Under the pieces are notes generated by a model that was not told the origin of the DNA, did no database searches, and was given only the letters and a program-made list of their open reading frames with translations. From Fusarium oxysporum f. sp. lycopersici 4287 (taxonomy: Eukaryota; Ascomycota; Sordariomycetes; Hypocreales; Nectriaceae): a DNA stretch of 64,000 nucleotides. The position numbers were made by a program, and so were the translations under genes. Shown here one piece after another: positions 40,848-51,734 of this stretch (within the stretch, counting starts at the first letter, position 1; each line of letters opens with the position of its first letter). The stretch is from positions 603,957 through 667,956 of the forward strand of contig NC_030999.1 of NCBI RefSeq assembly GCF_000149955.1, written 5' to 3'.

Positions 40848-41284
40848 CATTGATCGTTTGACGCCTTACACCTCCATTGGTTTTTAAAAATATCAGAACA
40901 TAACCACATTATGACAAATGATCGCGAAGTAGCCCGTCACGGTCATCTGTCCAATTACTCTCTTCCTTTGAAACGATAATAGATTTTTTGGTTGGTTGAT
41001 ATCCAAGTCGGACACGAGGCTCTGTTTCAAAAACTTCAGCCTCACGCTGAATTCGACGTTGCTCTGTGCGGATAGCCCAGAGAAGCGTCATCAGAAGCTC
41101 ACGTGACGGCAAAGCCATGTTAGTCAGATACTTTGTCAACTCGTCGTCTTGACCGCGCGAATCATTGGTTCCGCGCTCCAAGATCTCGAACTGATTCTCA
41201 CGTCCTTCAGACACCAACCGCAATGCCACCAACGTCGCATCCGCAAGGGGACGCGCCAGGAAGGGGCTGCTGGATAGGATTTTC

Positions 41285-42522
41285 TTAAGGGACTTGAATC
41301 TCAGGTTCGTAGATCTTGGGCTCGAGGCCGTTGATCGCAGCGGCAAAGTCGCTCGTTGCCATAGGGTCTGACGAGATGGCGTTTGCGCCGTCGACGTCGA
41401 AGAGGTCGAAGTCTTCGTTGAGGTTGAACGTGAGAGCGTCACCAACCATATTATCGTCGCCAATAATTGAGGAGTTGAGTGAAGAGAGATACCCGCTCTC
41501 AAAGACAAGGCGATCTGCATCAGCGGTCGCTGACAGAAAGTAAGAGTCGCCAAGGCTGAAAGCAGCATCATCTGAAGCTGCAGGGGCCAGGCCGAGGTTG
41601 GCTCCACCGAGGTTAGCGATGACAGGAACGACTTGGGCATCTCCGCCGACATGTGACACTGCAGGTCGGACAACATCGCAGCAGGACGTTGTGTCAGGTC
41701 GGGAGAGGTGCTTTCAGTCTGTTCAGGCATGGCCTCCTTGATGGGCTCAGGGATCTCCTCGGATGCTTCAGCGACAGGTGATAGACAAGGAGAGAGTGTC
41801 GTAGGGTCGACAGTGGCGTTAGGAGAGATAAGTTCCTCCATAGCCTTGTGTGTGGTTTGAGAGCTGAAGAGCTCTTGTGATAGAGAGGGGTTCTCACGGA
41901 AAGACTCAAGGGGAGAAGAGTGGGCAGCGACACCTGATGAGCGTCGCATCTTCTCGAGTTCCATCATGAGTCTGGCGTTGGCTTCTTGAGCCTGCTTGAA
42001 AGCAGCCTTGAGTTCTTGGTTCCTCTTCTCAAGAGCCTCAACCTCTTGCCTCTTGCGTTCACGAGAAGACTGGGCAGCGCGGCGGTTTCGGAGAACACGC
42101 TCGACACGACGCTGCTCCTTTTCATCCTCAGTCTTGGCTCGTTTTCTGCGTGGGGTATTAGTAGAGCTGTTCATGATGTTACTAAGGTGGCGAAGTTCGT
42201 ACCTAGGAGGAAGATGTGTCTTGGGCTCAGGAAGGACTTGTCCCCATGACTTGCGCTTCTTTGTGGTCTTCTTCTCAGGGGCGGGAGATGGTGATGGTGA
42301 TGGTGTTGATGTAATGCCCTCCTCTTCCTTGATGTGGGTGAAAGAGGCTGTCTGATCTTCGGAATAAGACTTGGGGGTCATCATCTGCATTGGGTTCATG
42401 GTTGAACTAGCGCTAGGAGTGGTAACAGCGAATAGTGAGGCGTAACCATCTCCAGGGATTGACATGAGGGACTCGGCCGGCGAGTTGTCGAACTTGGCCA
42501 GTGGTGATTGTTGAAACTCCAT
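41285..42522 (-). CDS. hacA: Unfolded protein response bZIP activator HacA/HAC1 (spliced form)
   Basis: Exons 42522-42203, 42145-41682 and 41661-41285 give 386 residues. N-terminal S/T/P-rich region, then KKRKSWGQVLPEPKTHLPPR, joined by the 57-nt intron 42146-42202 to KRAKTEDEKEQRRVERVLRN with the bZIP signature N-R-R-A-A-Q-S-S-R and a leucine-zipper helix (about residues 108-170). The acidic C-terminus (SDDAAFSLGDSYFLSATAD, FDLFDVDG) is reached only after removal of a 20-nt IRE1-type intron (41662-41681). HacA is the nuclear activator of ER chaperone and secretion genes; IRE1 splicing at the ER membrane switches it on. Unspliced, the first frame stays open to 40909 (see findings). A mimp lies about 580 bp upstream of the start. 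The identification rests on the bZIP block plus the splice hairpin. Confidence 0.92.
41662..41681 (-). promoter_or_regulatory. 20-nt unconventional (IRE1-type) intron of hacA
   Basis: Minus-strand sequence CTGCGATGTTGTCCGACCTG. The 5' site CTG/CTGC and 3' site CTG/CAGT both match the CNG/CNGN rule. The 5' site lies in a 7-nt loop (CTGCTGC) closed by an 8-bp stem, ACAACGTC with GATGTTGT (41670-41692, one G-U pair), cleaved after the third loop base. The 3' site is in a 7-nt loop CTGCAGT (41658-41664) closed by GAC/GTC, with an alternative CCGAC/GTCGG pairing. Removal shifts the frame from ...RPAAMLSDL to ...RPAVSHVGGDA. There is no GT-AG boundary. Confidence 0.93.
42146..42202 (-). other. Conventional 57-nt intron of hacA
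   Basis: Donor GTACGA, branch-like CTACTAATACC, acceptor CGCAG. It is in frame (19 codons), but its translation (YELRHLSNIMNSST...) is absent from the conserved PPR-KRAKTEDEKEQ junction of HacA proteins. Confidence 0.85.
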
Positions 42523-43104
42523 TGTGATTGTTTGTGTTGATGTGTGATTAGGGTATGGTTGTTGTGTAGTTGATTCAAGTCAATTGATAGAAGCCGTTGT
42601 GGATGTGGGGATGATGCTCTCAATATCAGATATACATCAAAGTATTATGGGGATAGAGTAGCTGTTATTAGAAGTGTATGAGGCGTAGGCAGCGATATGA
42701 TGTTCCACCATTAATCACAAGACTCGATCAAGTGTGAGTCAGTGACTAGCCTTGATTGTCGTTGCTTTGATAGATTAGATGAGTCAGTGTAATTGATGAC
42801 GAATGGTGCTCAAGAGGTTATAAAGGAAAGGACAGAGTGTTCAGATCAAATCTCTTTGCTCTTCACAGATCACTCTCTACGCAACCACTCGTTCGCTGAC
42901 TGGTTGGATGCTTGCTGGCTCGTCGGGTTGGCTTAGAACTTGGATCGATCAGGACAGCTTGGAGGGTGCGGATAGGCCCTCTTTATCACTTGAGGACACG
43001 TTGAGAGTTTGGAGGGGCATATCATGTTGCCTGAGGCACAAACCCCTGATCTGCCACCCCTGAGAGCTGTTTTGGTGACCCAAAGGGGGAAGGTGGCTCG
43101 GATA
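42523..43104 (-). promoter_or_regulatory. 5' leader and promoter of hacA
   Basis: About 580 bp between the hacA ATG (context CACAATGG) and a mimp. The proximal 100 bp of leader is A/C-rich and has no upstream ATG that I can find. Pyrimidine-rich tracts lie near 42840-42900. No UPR element was identified with confidence. Confidence 0.45.
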
Positions 43105-43319
43105 CAGTGGGATGCAAGAAGTTGGAATTCAGGCGCAAGTACCCGCCACCGCGCTAAACCGATCAGGAGCTATCCCGTTGTTCTGTGTATGCCTAATCAA
43201 GTTAGCTAGCAGCCTACCCGGGCTAGATATCTTCCCAATATAGCTAGTCAGGCTTCTGGCAGGACTAGAGCGACAAGGCAGATACTTCATCTTGGATTCA
43301 AACTTATGGCATCCCACTG
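43105..43319. mobile_element. Diverged mimp MITE
   Basis: 215 bp with ends CAGTGGGATGCAAGAAGTTG and, inverted, CAGTGGGATGCCATAAGTTT, flanked by TA (43103-43104, 43320-43321). The interior is only loosely similar to the mimps at 52 kb, so it is an older or different subfamily member. It lies upstream of hacA. Confidence 0.85.
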
Positions 43320-43918
43320 TAGGAACCCTTTTGGTGCCGGGATGTGGTTGTTGTCTTGGGTCTGGCAAGCCCATCCCCGGCCCTTGCTAAAACAGGCTTT
43401 CAGGGGGGGCGCAACGATCCATCAGTACCTGACGCGCCACCCAGTGATACTGTACGCACCGAGGGCGCTGTGCTCTGGCTCGTACCCCACCACGGGGAAG
43501 TAGGTAAGTAGGTACCTGGAGTTCCAGGGCTGCGCTGGACTGCACTGGTGGCTCAACCTTCAACTGCAGGGGGGCTGAGGAATCTCCCCACAGTGGCCTC
43601 CTGTGGGTGTAATTGGCGGAATAGACCTGACACAGCGCTCTACGAGACTTACCACGGACCCCACCGGCCGTTCGAGTTTCCAAAAAAGGGGGTGATCTAT
43701 CGGAGGCCCGTGAGAGTCGTCCGACGTTAGTTGACGGACACGGAGACTGCGGTGCTAGATACGCCGTTCTATCTATGTACAGTAGGTGATGAACGGACCT
43801 AGTTACTCCTTGTGCCTCCTTTTGAGAATGGTGCGGCAGTTTTGTCATTACTTAGAAAAAGGCTGTGTGACTGAATAATGATTGGAGAGTTCTTTGACGT
43901 CGAACCAACCTATTTCAG
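43320..43918. other. Gene-free stretch
   Basis: GC-richer DNA with a minus frame at 43387-43848 that has no family features. I do not support a gene here. Confidence 0.5.
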
Positions 43919-44917
43919 CAGTGATGTTATTGGACTGGAGGGCTATTTGGATTGGACTGGAGTGGACGGAAAATGGCTGGACTGGATTTGGGTTTCTCGA
44001 AGATTTGGACTGGATTGGATTGATTGGTGTCGCACTGAGTGTGCTTAAAGGGTTAGAGTGAATATGATGAGCAGCAGCAAATGTGTTGATTGATGTCTTA
44101 AGTTGTCTCTTGTGCGGGGTATTCCATCCCGCACAGTTACTTAAAGCATAGCTAGATTACTAATGCCTACCCTGCGACAATTGGCAACCAGCTCCTGGAG
44201 CTCCAATGGTCTAACCTGATAAGGCAAAAGCTAAGCCTAATTGAGTGATCATGACGGGGCTCCCGTCGCAGACCACGACACGACGCGCGAACCATCGTTC
44301 CGCCACAGGGTTAACATCCAACGCGCGCAGATTGCTCTGCTATCAAAAGCATGGAAGCAAACGCGTCGGTCGGAACTTCAGCAGTCCTTCTGCTGTGGCA
44401 GACGTGTCTGAACAGTCCACTCACCAGCTATACCATGGCCACTATCTCCAGCTATTTCGGTGCTGCCGGCGGTCGCCGTCCTGATTCTGACAGAGTTATT
44501 CTTGCTCCAACCCATATTAGTCCTCGCCCAAACGACCCCGACGAATTCAAGTTGAATGGGAAGCAATATGTTCGCTACTCTGTTATGGCAAAGTCCCAGA
44601 AGCACACCAAGAAAAGGACACCAGTCGTCTGGCAGTATGGTGAAGACATACAACTCAAGCAGGACCCGACAAAGAGGTTCTGGTACTGCTATCTGTGCGA
44701 ACAGCAGCAGCGCCAACAGGGACTTCCTATTTCCGGCAAGGTGTCACAGCGCAAGACCAGACCGGATCCCTGTAGGTCACGTGGCGATACGTTATCGCAG
44801 AACTTTAGAAGATCAGATAGAGGACCTCTAGAACGTAGCTCCTTGAGCTACGTCTTGTCAATAGAGCCTGACCTGCCTGCAGTGCCTACCCGTAGCAATA
44901 GATTCTGTTCCGCCTGA
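43919..44917 (+). mobile_element. 5' fragment of another hAT (N)
   Basis: Begins with an array of TTGGACTGGA/TGGATTGGA words (43928-44030), the kind of subterminal repeat seen in the other hATs. From ATG 44435 it encodes MATISSYFGAAGGRRPDSD, VWQYGEDIQLKQDPTKRFWY and CYLCEQQQRQQ, a BED-like finger whose second half is replaced by unrelated sequence after about 44730. The rest of the transposase is absent. A possible terminus is CAGTGATGTTATTGGACTGG at about 43919. Confidence 0.6.
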
Positions 44918-45046
44918 AGCGTTCCCCGTTCACCTGTATACCGAGCCCCACCCGTGACACAAGGGCAATTGTACAATTTGTACTGCCTTGGACCACCTGG
45001 AATCGAAACACCAAATCGATCGGGAGACTGGTGAGCACAGACATGC

Positions 45047-45240
45047 TGTCAGATATTAAGGTGAATCGTGTATATTTCTTGATTCTGTCGCAATCGAAGG
45101 ACTATTGAGACCTTATATCTTCGACTGGTTCCTTCTAGGACTTGTCCTAAATGAAAGTCCTACGATCTAAGTTTAGGACTCCAAACTTTAATCCTGAACC
45201 CTAATCCTGAAGTTGAGGGTGAACCCTCCAACATTCAACA
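45047..45240 (-). mobile_element. Solo LTR without matching flanking duplication
   Basis: Same family as 24860-25065 and 61355-61560: TGTTGAATGTTGGAG on the minus strand to CCTTAATATCTGACA. 194 bp, shorter by a small deletion in the TCCTAG repeats. Flanks CATGC and ACTTT do not match, so one side is rearranged. It abuts the pogo fragment. Confidence 0.88.
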
Positions 45241-46113
45241 ACTTTCATCCTCTGACCTGACACCCACCTCAATCACCGACTCGGCCTCCTCGTCCACATC
45301 CAACTCTATTTCTGCTTCCTTTGAGTCAGGGAGAGCTTCTCCAGCCGCTGGAGTCTCCGCCAGAGCCATGAATCGTCGGTTCGGGTTCGGTACCGCCTTT
45401 CTTTTCTTCCCTCGCTGCACCTGGGCCATCTGCTCCTCGAGGCCCGTAATCCGCGCATTCTGAACGGCCACCTTCATCTCTAAAGTTTCCAACCCCTTTG
45501 CGATCTTACTGTACTTCCGCCTGGTCGGACGACTGCGGTGTTTGGCCAACTCTCTCACCTGGCGGCTCGTTTTCGGCGTATCATCTGAGTGCAACTGAGG
45601 AGGGCTCGGCGTCTTGAACCGTTCCACCACTTTTTCTTTGTCTGGTTGAATTTCAGGATGCGTTAGAGCCTTGTGACGGTTTATAGGCCAATTTCCAGTA
45701 AATCTCCAACCGGATAAGATAATCTCTTTCCTCATGCCTGCCTCCCTGGCTTTCGCGTATGCCCGAATAAAGTTGACTTTGTCAACCGGCGCAGAATCGG
45801 TCAAACTAGCCAGCTTTTGGAGTTCTTTCCGATAAGCACCTTTGATGACATTAAAAATTCCATTGTCTAACGGTTGTAGACCATGGGAACAATGTGCTGG
45901 TAGGTAACAGCAGTAGACGTTGTTCAGAAAGCACGTGGCCATCCACTCATCCTGGATGCTAGTCAGCAATCTTATAGCGGGCGACTCCGCGGCGAAAACT
46001 CCGAAATGCTCACCTGCGCATGGCTTCCGTGACCGTCAATGATAATGAGTCTCGCATCCGATGCATCACGAGGCTCTGTTTGAGGTAGATAGACCGGGCC
46101 TTTGGGGTATACA
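45238..46113 (-). pseudogene. pogo-like DDE transposase, C-terminal fragment
   Basis: Minus frame from about 46113: VYPKGPVYLPQTEPRD and ARLIIIDGHGSHAQ, then a likely 62-nt intron 45952-46013 (GTGAGC...TCCAG) joining to DEWMATCFLNNVYCCYLPAH and CSHGLQPLDNGIFN. DGHGSH and HxSHxLQPLD are the DDE-domain signatures of pogo/jerky transposases. The tail has a basic region (RPTRRKYSK), a coiled coil and an acidic end. The terminal codons ...EDESC-stop take their final Cys and stop from the first bases of the adjoining LTR, so the natural C-terminus is lost. Distinct from the Fot-like copy at 30.4 kb. Confidence 0.78.
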
Positions 46114-46602
46114 ATCGTGAATCACCCTTACGGTTCGATACCGGTTTTTCATGCCCCTACGATCGAACGAGGAAGGGCAAGGCTAAGCCCAAAAGCAGCC
46201 TGTAGGTCAGGGCCGAGAAGGATCTAGCCATACCAAGGGGCTGTGATTCTCATCAAGCCGACAATGTTGATGATGTATGATAAGCGGCTTGGCTTGGGAT
46301 TACTTGTTTGTTACTTGGCGTTTGAGGAAGTGGAATGGGAAATTTGATGGCGTCTGGGTCATAGTCCTGTCGGCGAACGTATATTGCAGCTGAATGACGT
46401 CGCTTAGCCGTGCTTGCACCCTGAACTTGGCGCCTCCTGCTCAGTGATTCGTTGTGACATGTAGGTCAGGGATTGGAGGAAGTCAAAGTGGTGTCTCGTG
46501 AGAACCATCGTCACTCCAGCAGCAGGGACCTCATTGGTCTGAAGGTATGTCGCATTAAACAGCCTCCGCATGAGGGCCGGCATCAAATAGATATCCTGTA
46601 TA
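46114..46602. other. Gene-free stretch
   Basis: 3' flank of the 1461-aa gene. No coding frame or repeat recognised. Confidence 0.5.
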
Positions 46603-49600
46603 TCAACGTGTCGCAGCCTTGTGGTGGTTGCCAAACTCGCGGATATCACAAGACATATTGTTTGCCGTGTGCGGTCGAGGGATTCCGGCCGCAGATTGGC
46701 GCGGCGATTGCATAATATGCGGCGCAGGCTGTTGGTGTTCCATATAATGTCCTGGAAGGCCCACCACGGCGGTCTGCGGCGGCGAGATCATGTTTGGAGC
46801 TGTCTGGGCTCCAGATCGAGGACGAGAGATGTTTGATAATCGTATGGGTGGCAATTGGTTTTCCATTCCCGGAAATTGCGGTGAGGCGGTCCCTGTTGGT
46901 GGACAATGACGCTGGGGAATATAGCCCTGTCCCTGCATCTCATGGCTTTGATGTGAAAAGTGACTGAAAGAATGGTGAGGCGGTCCCGGCAGCCGCACTG
47001 GAACAGCATAGGGACCCCGCGGTGATGGAACAGGACGGTGATTTGGATGCCCTTGATAGGCTGAAGCAGGGTGAGGGATTTCCCCAGGAACTTGTCGAGG
47101 AGAGTGCATCAGCTGTGAAGCAGGATGCCCTTGAAAACCAGACTGTGATCGCTGAATTCCGGTCGCTGCTTGATGAGGAGAATGCATTGGCTGTGATTCT
47201 GGATGACCTGAGTAAGCCGAAGAAGGGCGAAGGACTTCATTTGAAGCTTGTCGTCGTGACGCGTGCGGCTGTGATCCAATGTGCCCTTGGGATGCAGAAC
47301 CAGGTTGGTAGGCTTCCGCCACGGCGTGGCTAGGAGAAGGCATTGGCTGTTGCCCAGCATGTCCCGCAGAACCAGGCCGAGACATCGACAAGGCAGCCTG
47401 TTGTTGCGCTAACATGGAATTGGGGAGACAGTGTCCATCCAGCTGCGAAGCGGGCTGGGGGACAACCATAGGCGGCAAGCGGGGTGAGTTTTGGAGTGCC
47501 GGGGAAGTAGGTTGGGAAGCATATCTGGCAGGTGGCTGACGAGAGAGTATCTGTGCTGGTCCCTCTGGCTGAGGCCCTGGAGTGTTCTCGGCAATAAAAG
47601 GATGCTGGGAAGTAGCACTGGGAGCCTGGTCTTGTGACAGCATGGCCTGCGGGGCTCCGTGGCTCTTTGTTGTTGAAACTGGCGGTCTAGGTGACGGTCT
47701 CTCCCGAGGGAGCGGGCGGCGCGGAGCTGGAGCTTCAGGTCTGGCAGCAGACGTAACGGGCGGCGTTTCTGAATGTCTTTGATGAGCTGCTGGCATGTGT
47801 GTAGGACTGTTCGTCGCTGCTTGCTGTCCAGATGTCACGGGCCGTGACCACGCTTCACTGACTGCTTGACGGTTGAGCAAAACAATGTCAACTGAAGGCT
47901 TGGATGATACCTTGGGCCTTGTCACACGTGGACGTTCGCTAGGTTGGGAACTGTTGACCAAAGCCTGTGAATATGCCTTGGGCTGAGCTGCATGAGGATG
48001 TCTCAAGACTTCAGAGCGAGTCTGAGCATCTTCTGGCGATGAATTCCCTACCGGTGAGGGGCGAGGAGGTACCAGGGCCTGCGATGTCTGCGAAGTCGGC
48101 CGTACGTTGTTTGGCTGTTCGCTGTTAGACACAGCAGGTCCAGGGGACATTACTACTTGCGCTGCGAGCCGCTCTTGCGCTGTTGGGGCATGGAGCGGGG
48201 GCTCCGAAGTCGATGGTTGAGATGATGAAGGGGGGCGGGATGATGTCGGAGACCTGGTTGCTGGAGGCTGAGATGATGGTGGTGATTGTGAAGTTACCGT
48301 TGGCTGAGATGGTGCGGGTCGACGCGCTAGAGCCGAAGATTGTGATGCTCCTGATCGCTGTGGTGTCGTCGATGCCCATGAATTATCCAGTGGCCACGAT
48401 GAAACCGGATGCTGTAACCCTGTAGACGGGCGTTGCCGTGTTGGTGATCGTGGTACTAATGGCTGAGAAGTTGTTGGAGGCTGCGACGTCATTGGCAGCT
48501 GTAAAGACGTCGATATTGGCGGCGCTGTCGATGTGGACGGTATTGTCATTGGCAGCGACATTATGGGCGGACGAGATATAACACGTGACTGTGATAGCGA
48601 TGACATTTGCGACTGCGCAACGAGCGCGTTGTGATTCGGTGTCCCTGATCGACCCTGTCTCGAAGCAGGTTGAATCTGCGGCCGTGAATCAACCACATCG
48701 CTTGACAAGCTCTCTGACAAGGAAGAAGCTCGACCCATACCGGCGTAAGAAAGGCGTGGCTGTGGAGTTTTATCATGAGAAGATTCCGTAGCAACAGAAG
48801 AGCGCTGAAGCTGAATCTCCTCCCGTGTCTCATTACCAGAGTTATTTTCCGCTTGGGCAAGACTTGCTTTCTCGAGTGTAGGCGAGGTTGACGAAATTTC
48901 CTCCTGTTTCGTGTTGACAACGTCATTTGCTACTCGGGAAAGACTAATTGTCTCAAAGGCAGGTGTAGGTGTCAGGTTTTGATTGAGGTCTCTCTGTTGA
49001 GACTGTGAAAACTGGAACTCCAAGTCCTCGCCTTCGAGTAGGAGAGTCTCTAAGTCGGCACTGGATAGGCGTTCTTCTCTTGCTTCGTCAGGGAAGCTTT
49101 CCTCCTCTCGTTTCACGCTGATTTCTTCCGGCTCCTTCGGGGACGAGACGTTCTCGGCTGGATCTTCCTGAGTATTAAGAATAATTTCTTGATTGTCCTC
49201 ATTAGACTTTGAGTCGTTCTGCTGCAGAGGTTCCTGGGTCGCATCTTCGGGAGTTTCCATCACAACATCCTCGCTATCCTCGTTTGGTGATTGGGTAGCG
49301 CTTTCAGTAGGGTTTTCCGGCGAGCTCATGACGATATCTTCGTCCTCGACGGCATCGGGCTGCACGGGTGGCTGGGTGGCTTTCTCAGATTCTAGTTGGG
49401 TGCCCTGCGCTTCTTCGGGTTCTAGCTCGGTATCCTTCTGTACTTCTTCACTCTGCTCAGTCGCGTCGGCCTCTTCAGCCTGATAAGCAGCATGTGCTTC
49501 TTGGGCTGCGTTAGGCGTAACAGTCTCAGCGTTCTGGGCACATTGGAAATCCGTCGAAGATTCTGCAACTGGTGATCGAGGCGTAAGATCTAATGTTGAG

Positions 49601-51109
49601 TCTATAGAAAGGCTATGTCAGAAATAACACCTCATACGCAGTTAGTATACTCACTGTCATCAGCCGAGTCTGGAATCTCATCATCTGGACTAAACCGCTT
49701 CCGCTGCTGAGCCGCCTCCCGCTGCTTGAGATATTCAACAGCCTGGCCGCTATGCTCAAATATCAACGCTTTTTCCTCATCCCATCGCTGGATTTTTTCG
49801 ATAGGAATCCAAGCAACATGGTTCAAGTCAGGAAATTCAAGACCCTCAAAGAACATGAACAGGAAGTGTTGTTCTGAAGCGTCTGGTCCTCCATCTTCGT
49901 AACCCTCTGCCCAGGAGAATGACTTGCTGGAGCTGTCGTACTCATAACAAGGCGGTATGTTGCTGAGTAAACCCATCGCCTCGAGCGATTCGTCTATTCC
50001 AACGGATTCGGGATCTTGCAGAGGAATATACAAACCAGCATACCACTGCTTCGACGCGGACCAGTAGATGATGTAGACATCTCCAGCGACCAAGTCGTGA
50101 GGATCGCTGGAGTTTTGGGTCTTGCGTCTTGACCGCCTTGACCTGCTCTTTTTTACGGCGTGGCTGGTGTTCTTGCGTGGTCTCTCAGGTGAAGGTGAAT
50201 CAGTTCGAACGCGGATGGAGTCTCTCGCTCCTCTTTCACCTATTTCAAATGCTTCCTTGGCGGCTTTGTTGTTTTGAATGAGTTTTTCATCGTCGCAACC
50301 GATAACCTCATAGCCAAAGTGCTCAACAACAGTCTCGAATGAAGGGTTCTGATGGTGATGCTTCTCTGACAAATGCGCCAAACCTGCCTGTAGCGGACTG
50401 TCGTCGAAATGGATGTCGTGATCCTCACATCGCAAGATGTAAAACTTGGCCGGGCGCACTGGGTCCTCGGGGATCCGGATAATGGTGTGTTTCTTGGCAG
50501 CGCGTCTGTTTTGGTAGACGGCATTGAAATGTATGGAATTTCTTGTACCTTCAATGCGCGGTCGCTTCTGAGGAGTGCGCGGGTTACTGCCTCGCTTCCT
50601 CTTACGCGTCTCTGACTGTAAAATGATGGTAAGCAAAATGAGACGATGAGCGCGTAAGCAAGCGATGGCTAATCGAATCGGACCTCAAAAACTCCATTGC
50701 GATCCGGGATGAGCACCGCCCCTCTCCTCTTCATTTTCATTCGCGACCTGCGCGGTGTGTCCGGATCAGCATCTGGTGAATCTCCGATGAGACCTAGAGC
50801 TGATGTGTCGATGCCCATGTTGCCGTTAGCGGGGAGGTCGAATTCTCTATAAAGGTTAAAGATGTTGTTGATGAGAGAATTTGCTTTCATCTCGTCTTCG
50901 TGGGCGTGCGCCACATGAGCATCCCTGCACATGCGGTCCCAGTCCGTCCTAAGCGGTCTTAACTCAGTCTCGAGAGCATCCAACTCGTCAGTCTTTGCTT
51001 GGCGCCGGGCCTTGTCTTCTTCCTTGTCGATTGCTTTGACTTCTCGATAGACTGTCTCGAATTTTGCCTCCAGTTCTTGGAGATGACGAGGTTGGCTCAG
51101 TGATTGCAT
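46603..51109 (-). CDS. Large protein of unknown function with Ser/Pro/Gln-rich C-terminus
   Basis: Three exons (51109-50684, 50615-49655, 49601-46603; introns 68 nt with a weak GTCCGA donor and 53 nt with GTGAGT...CTAAC...ATAG) give an in-frame 1461-residue model. N-terminus (1-100): charged coiled coil (LEAKFETVYREVKAIDKEED). Middle: basic, nuclear-signal-like RKRKRGSNPRTPQKRPR; a C/H-containing block (ILRCEDHDIHFDD, H-x3-HHH); basic KKSRSRRSRRK; then a conserved-looking folded region (DVYIIYWSASKQWYAGLYIPLQ, HFLFMFFEGLEFPDLNHVAW). The C-terminal 900 residues are low complexity, acidic then S/P/Q-rich, with imperfect repeats of GHPxSQPMHSPxQA (about 46980-47370). I do not recognise the family; it may be a nuclear or chromatin-associated protein. 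The first junction is uncertain, so exon 1 could be a separate 146-aa gene. Confidence 0.65.
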
Positions 51110-51128
51110 GACGGGTCAACTGTCTCTA

Positions 51129-51361
51129 TCTCCTGAGTGCGTGAAGCCCTCCAATGTGGTCACGACAAGGACGTCAGGCCAATCAGAGTTCTCGTTAAAA
51201 GCGATACCTCACTCTCGCCTATCTTTCGCCCAAGACTTAAGTAGACGTATGATAAGACCTTAACAGTCACACTCCCTAAGGTCCCGTATAAAGGGCGCTA
51301 GCTGTTAAAGGCATAACACTGGGGCGGGGTACGCCTTGGAGGGCTTCACGCACTCAGGAGA
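51129..51361. mobile_element. 233-bp MITE immediately upstream of the 1461-aa gene
   Basis: Perfect or near-perfect 26-bp inverted termini starting TCTCCTGAGTGCGTGAAGCC, flanked by TA (51127-51128, 51362-51363). Non-coding. Termini are alignable with those of the MITE nested in the mimp at 1534-1809. The near end is 19 bp from the ATG at 51109. Confidence 0.88.
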
Positions 51362-51734
51362 TACTGTAATTTCATTCCGTACTCAATGTTCTAACTGCAT
51401 TAGTCTAAGATTCAGCCACCCCGATCTATTTATAGCCAGACCGGTCCGACCATTGTCTTGAGAAATTGTTGAATACTGGTGAAAATGAGACCGGCTAACC
51501 GGCTGACCGAACTACCGGTCAGAGAGCTGTCTCAGCACTGTAACAACCTCTTAGATAGGTCATTACTGAACAGATAGAAATAGGGTTCCAACCCAACTAT
51601 CGGACAGAGAGTGGAATACACACAATAGACCCCTATATCTGACAGAAATCCTCAGACCAGGCCATTCCGATCACTGTTTGGAGCACTGAAGTCCACGATG
51701 ACTCTGTGCCCTGAAGTCAAGGTGGATGGGGGCA
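51362..51734. other. Gene-free stretch
   Basis: Contains repeated ACCGGY words (51444-51525) but no coding frame or transposon terminus that I can identify. Confidence 0.45.

Noticed and set aside
41285..42522. Reading hacA as one 537-aa uninterrupted protein
   Set aside because: That frame includes a 57-nt intron with perfect splice and branch signals and ignores the 20-nt IRE1 intron; it is the unspliced form, not the active factor.
43387..43848. 153-aa minus frame
   Set aside because: Composition is unremarkable and no motif is present; treated as chance in GC-richer DNA.
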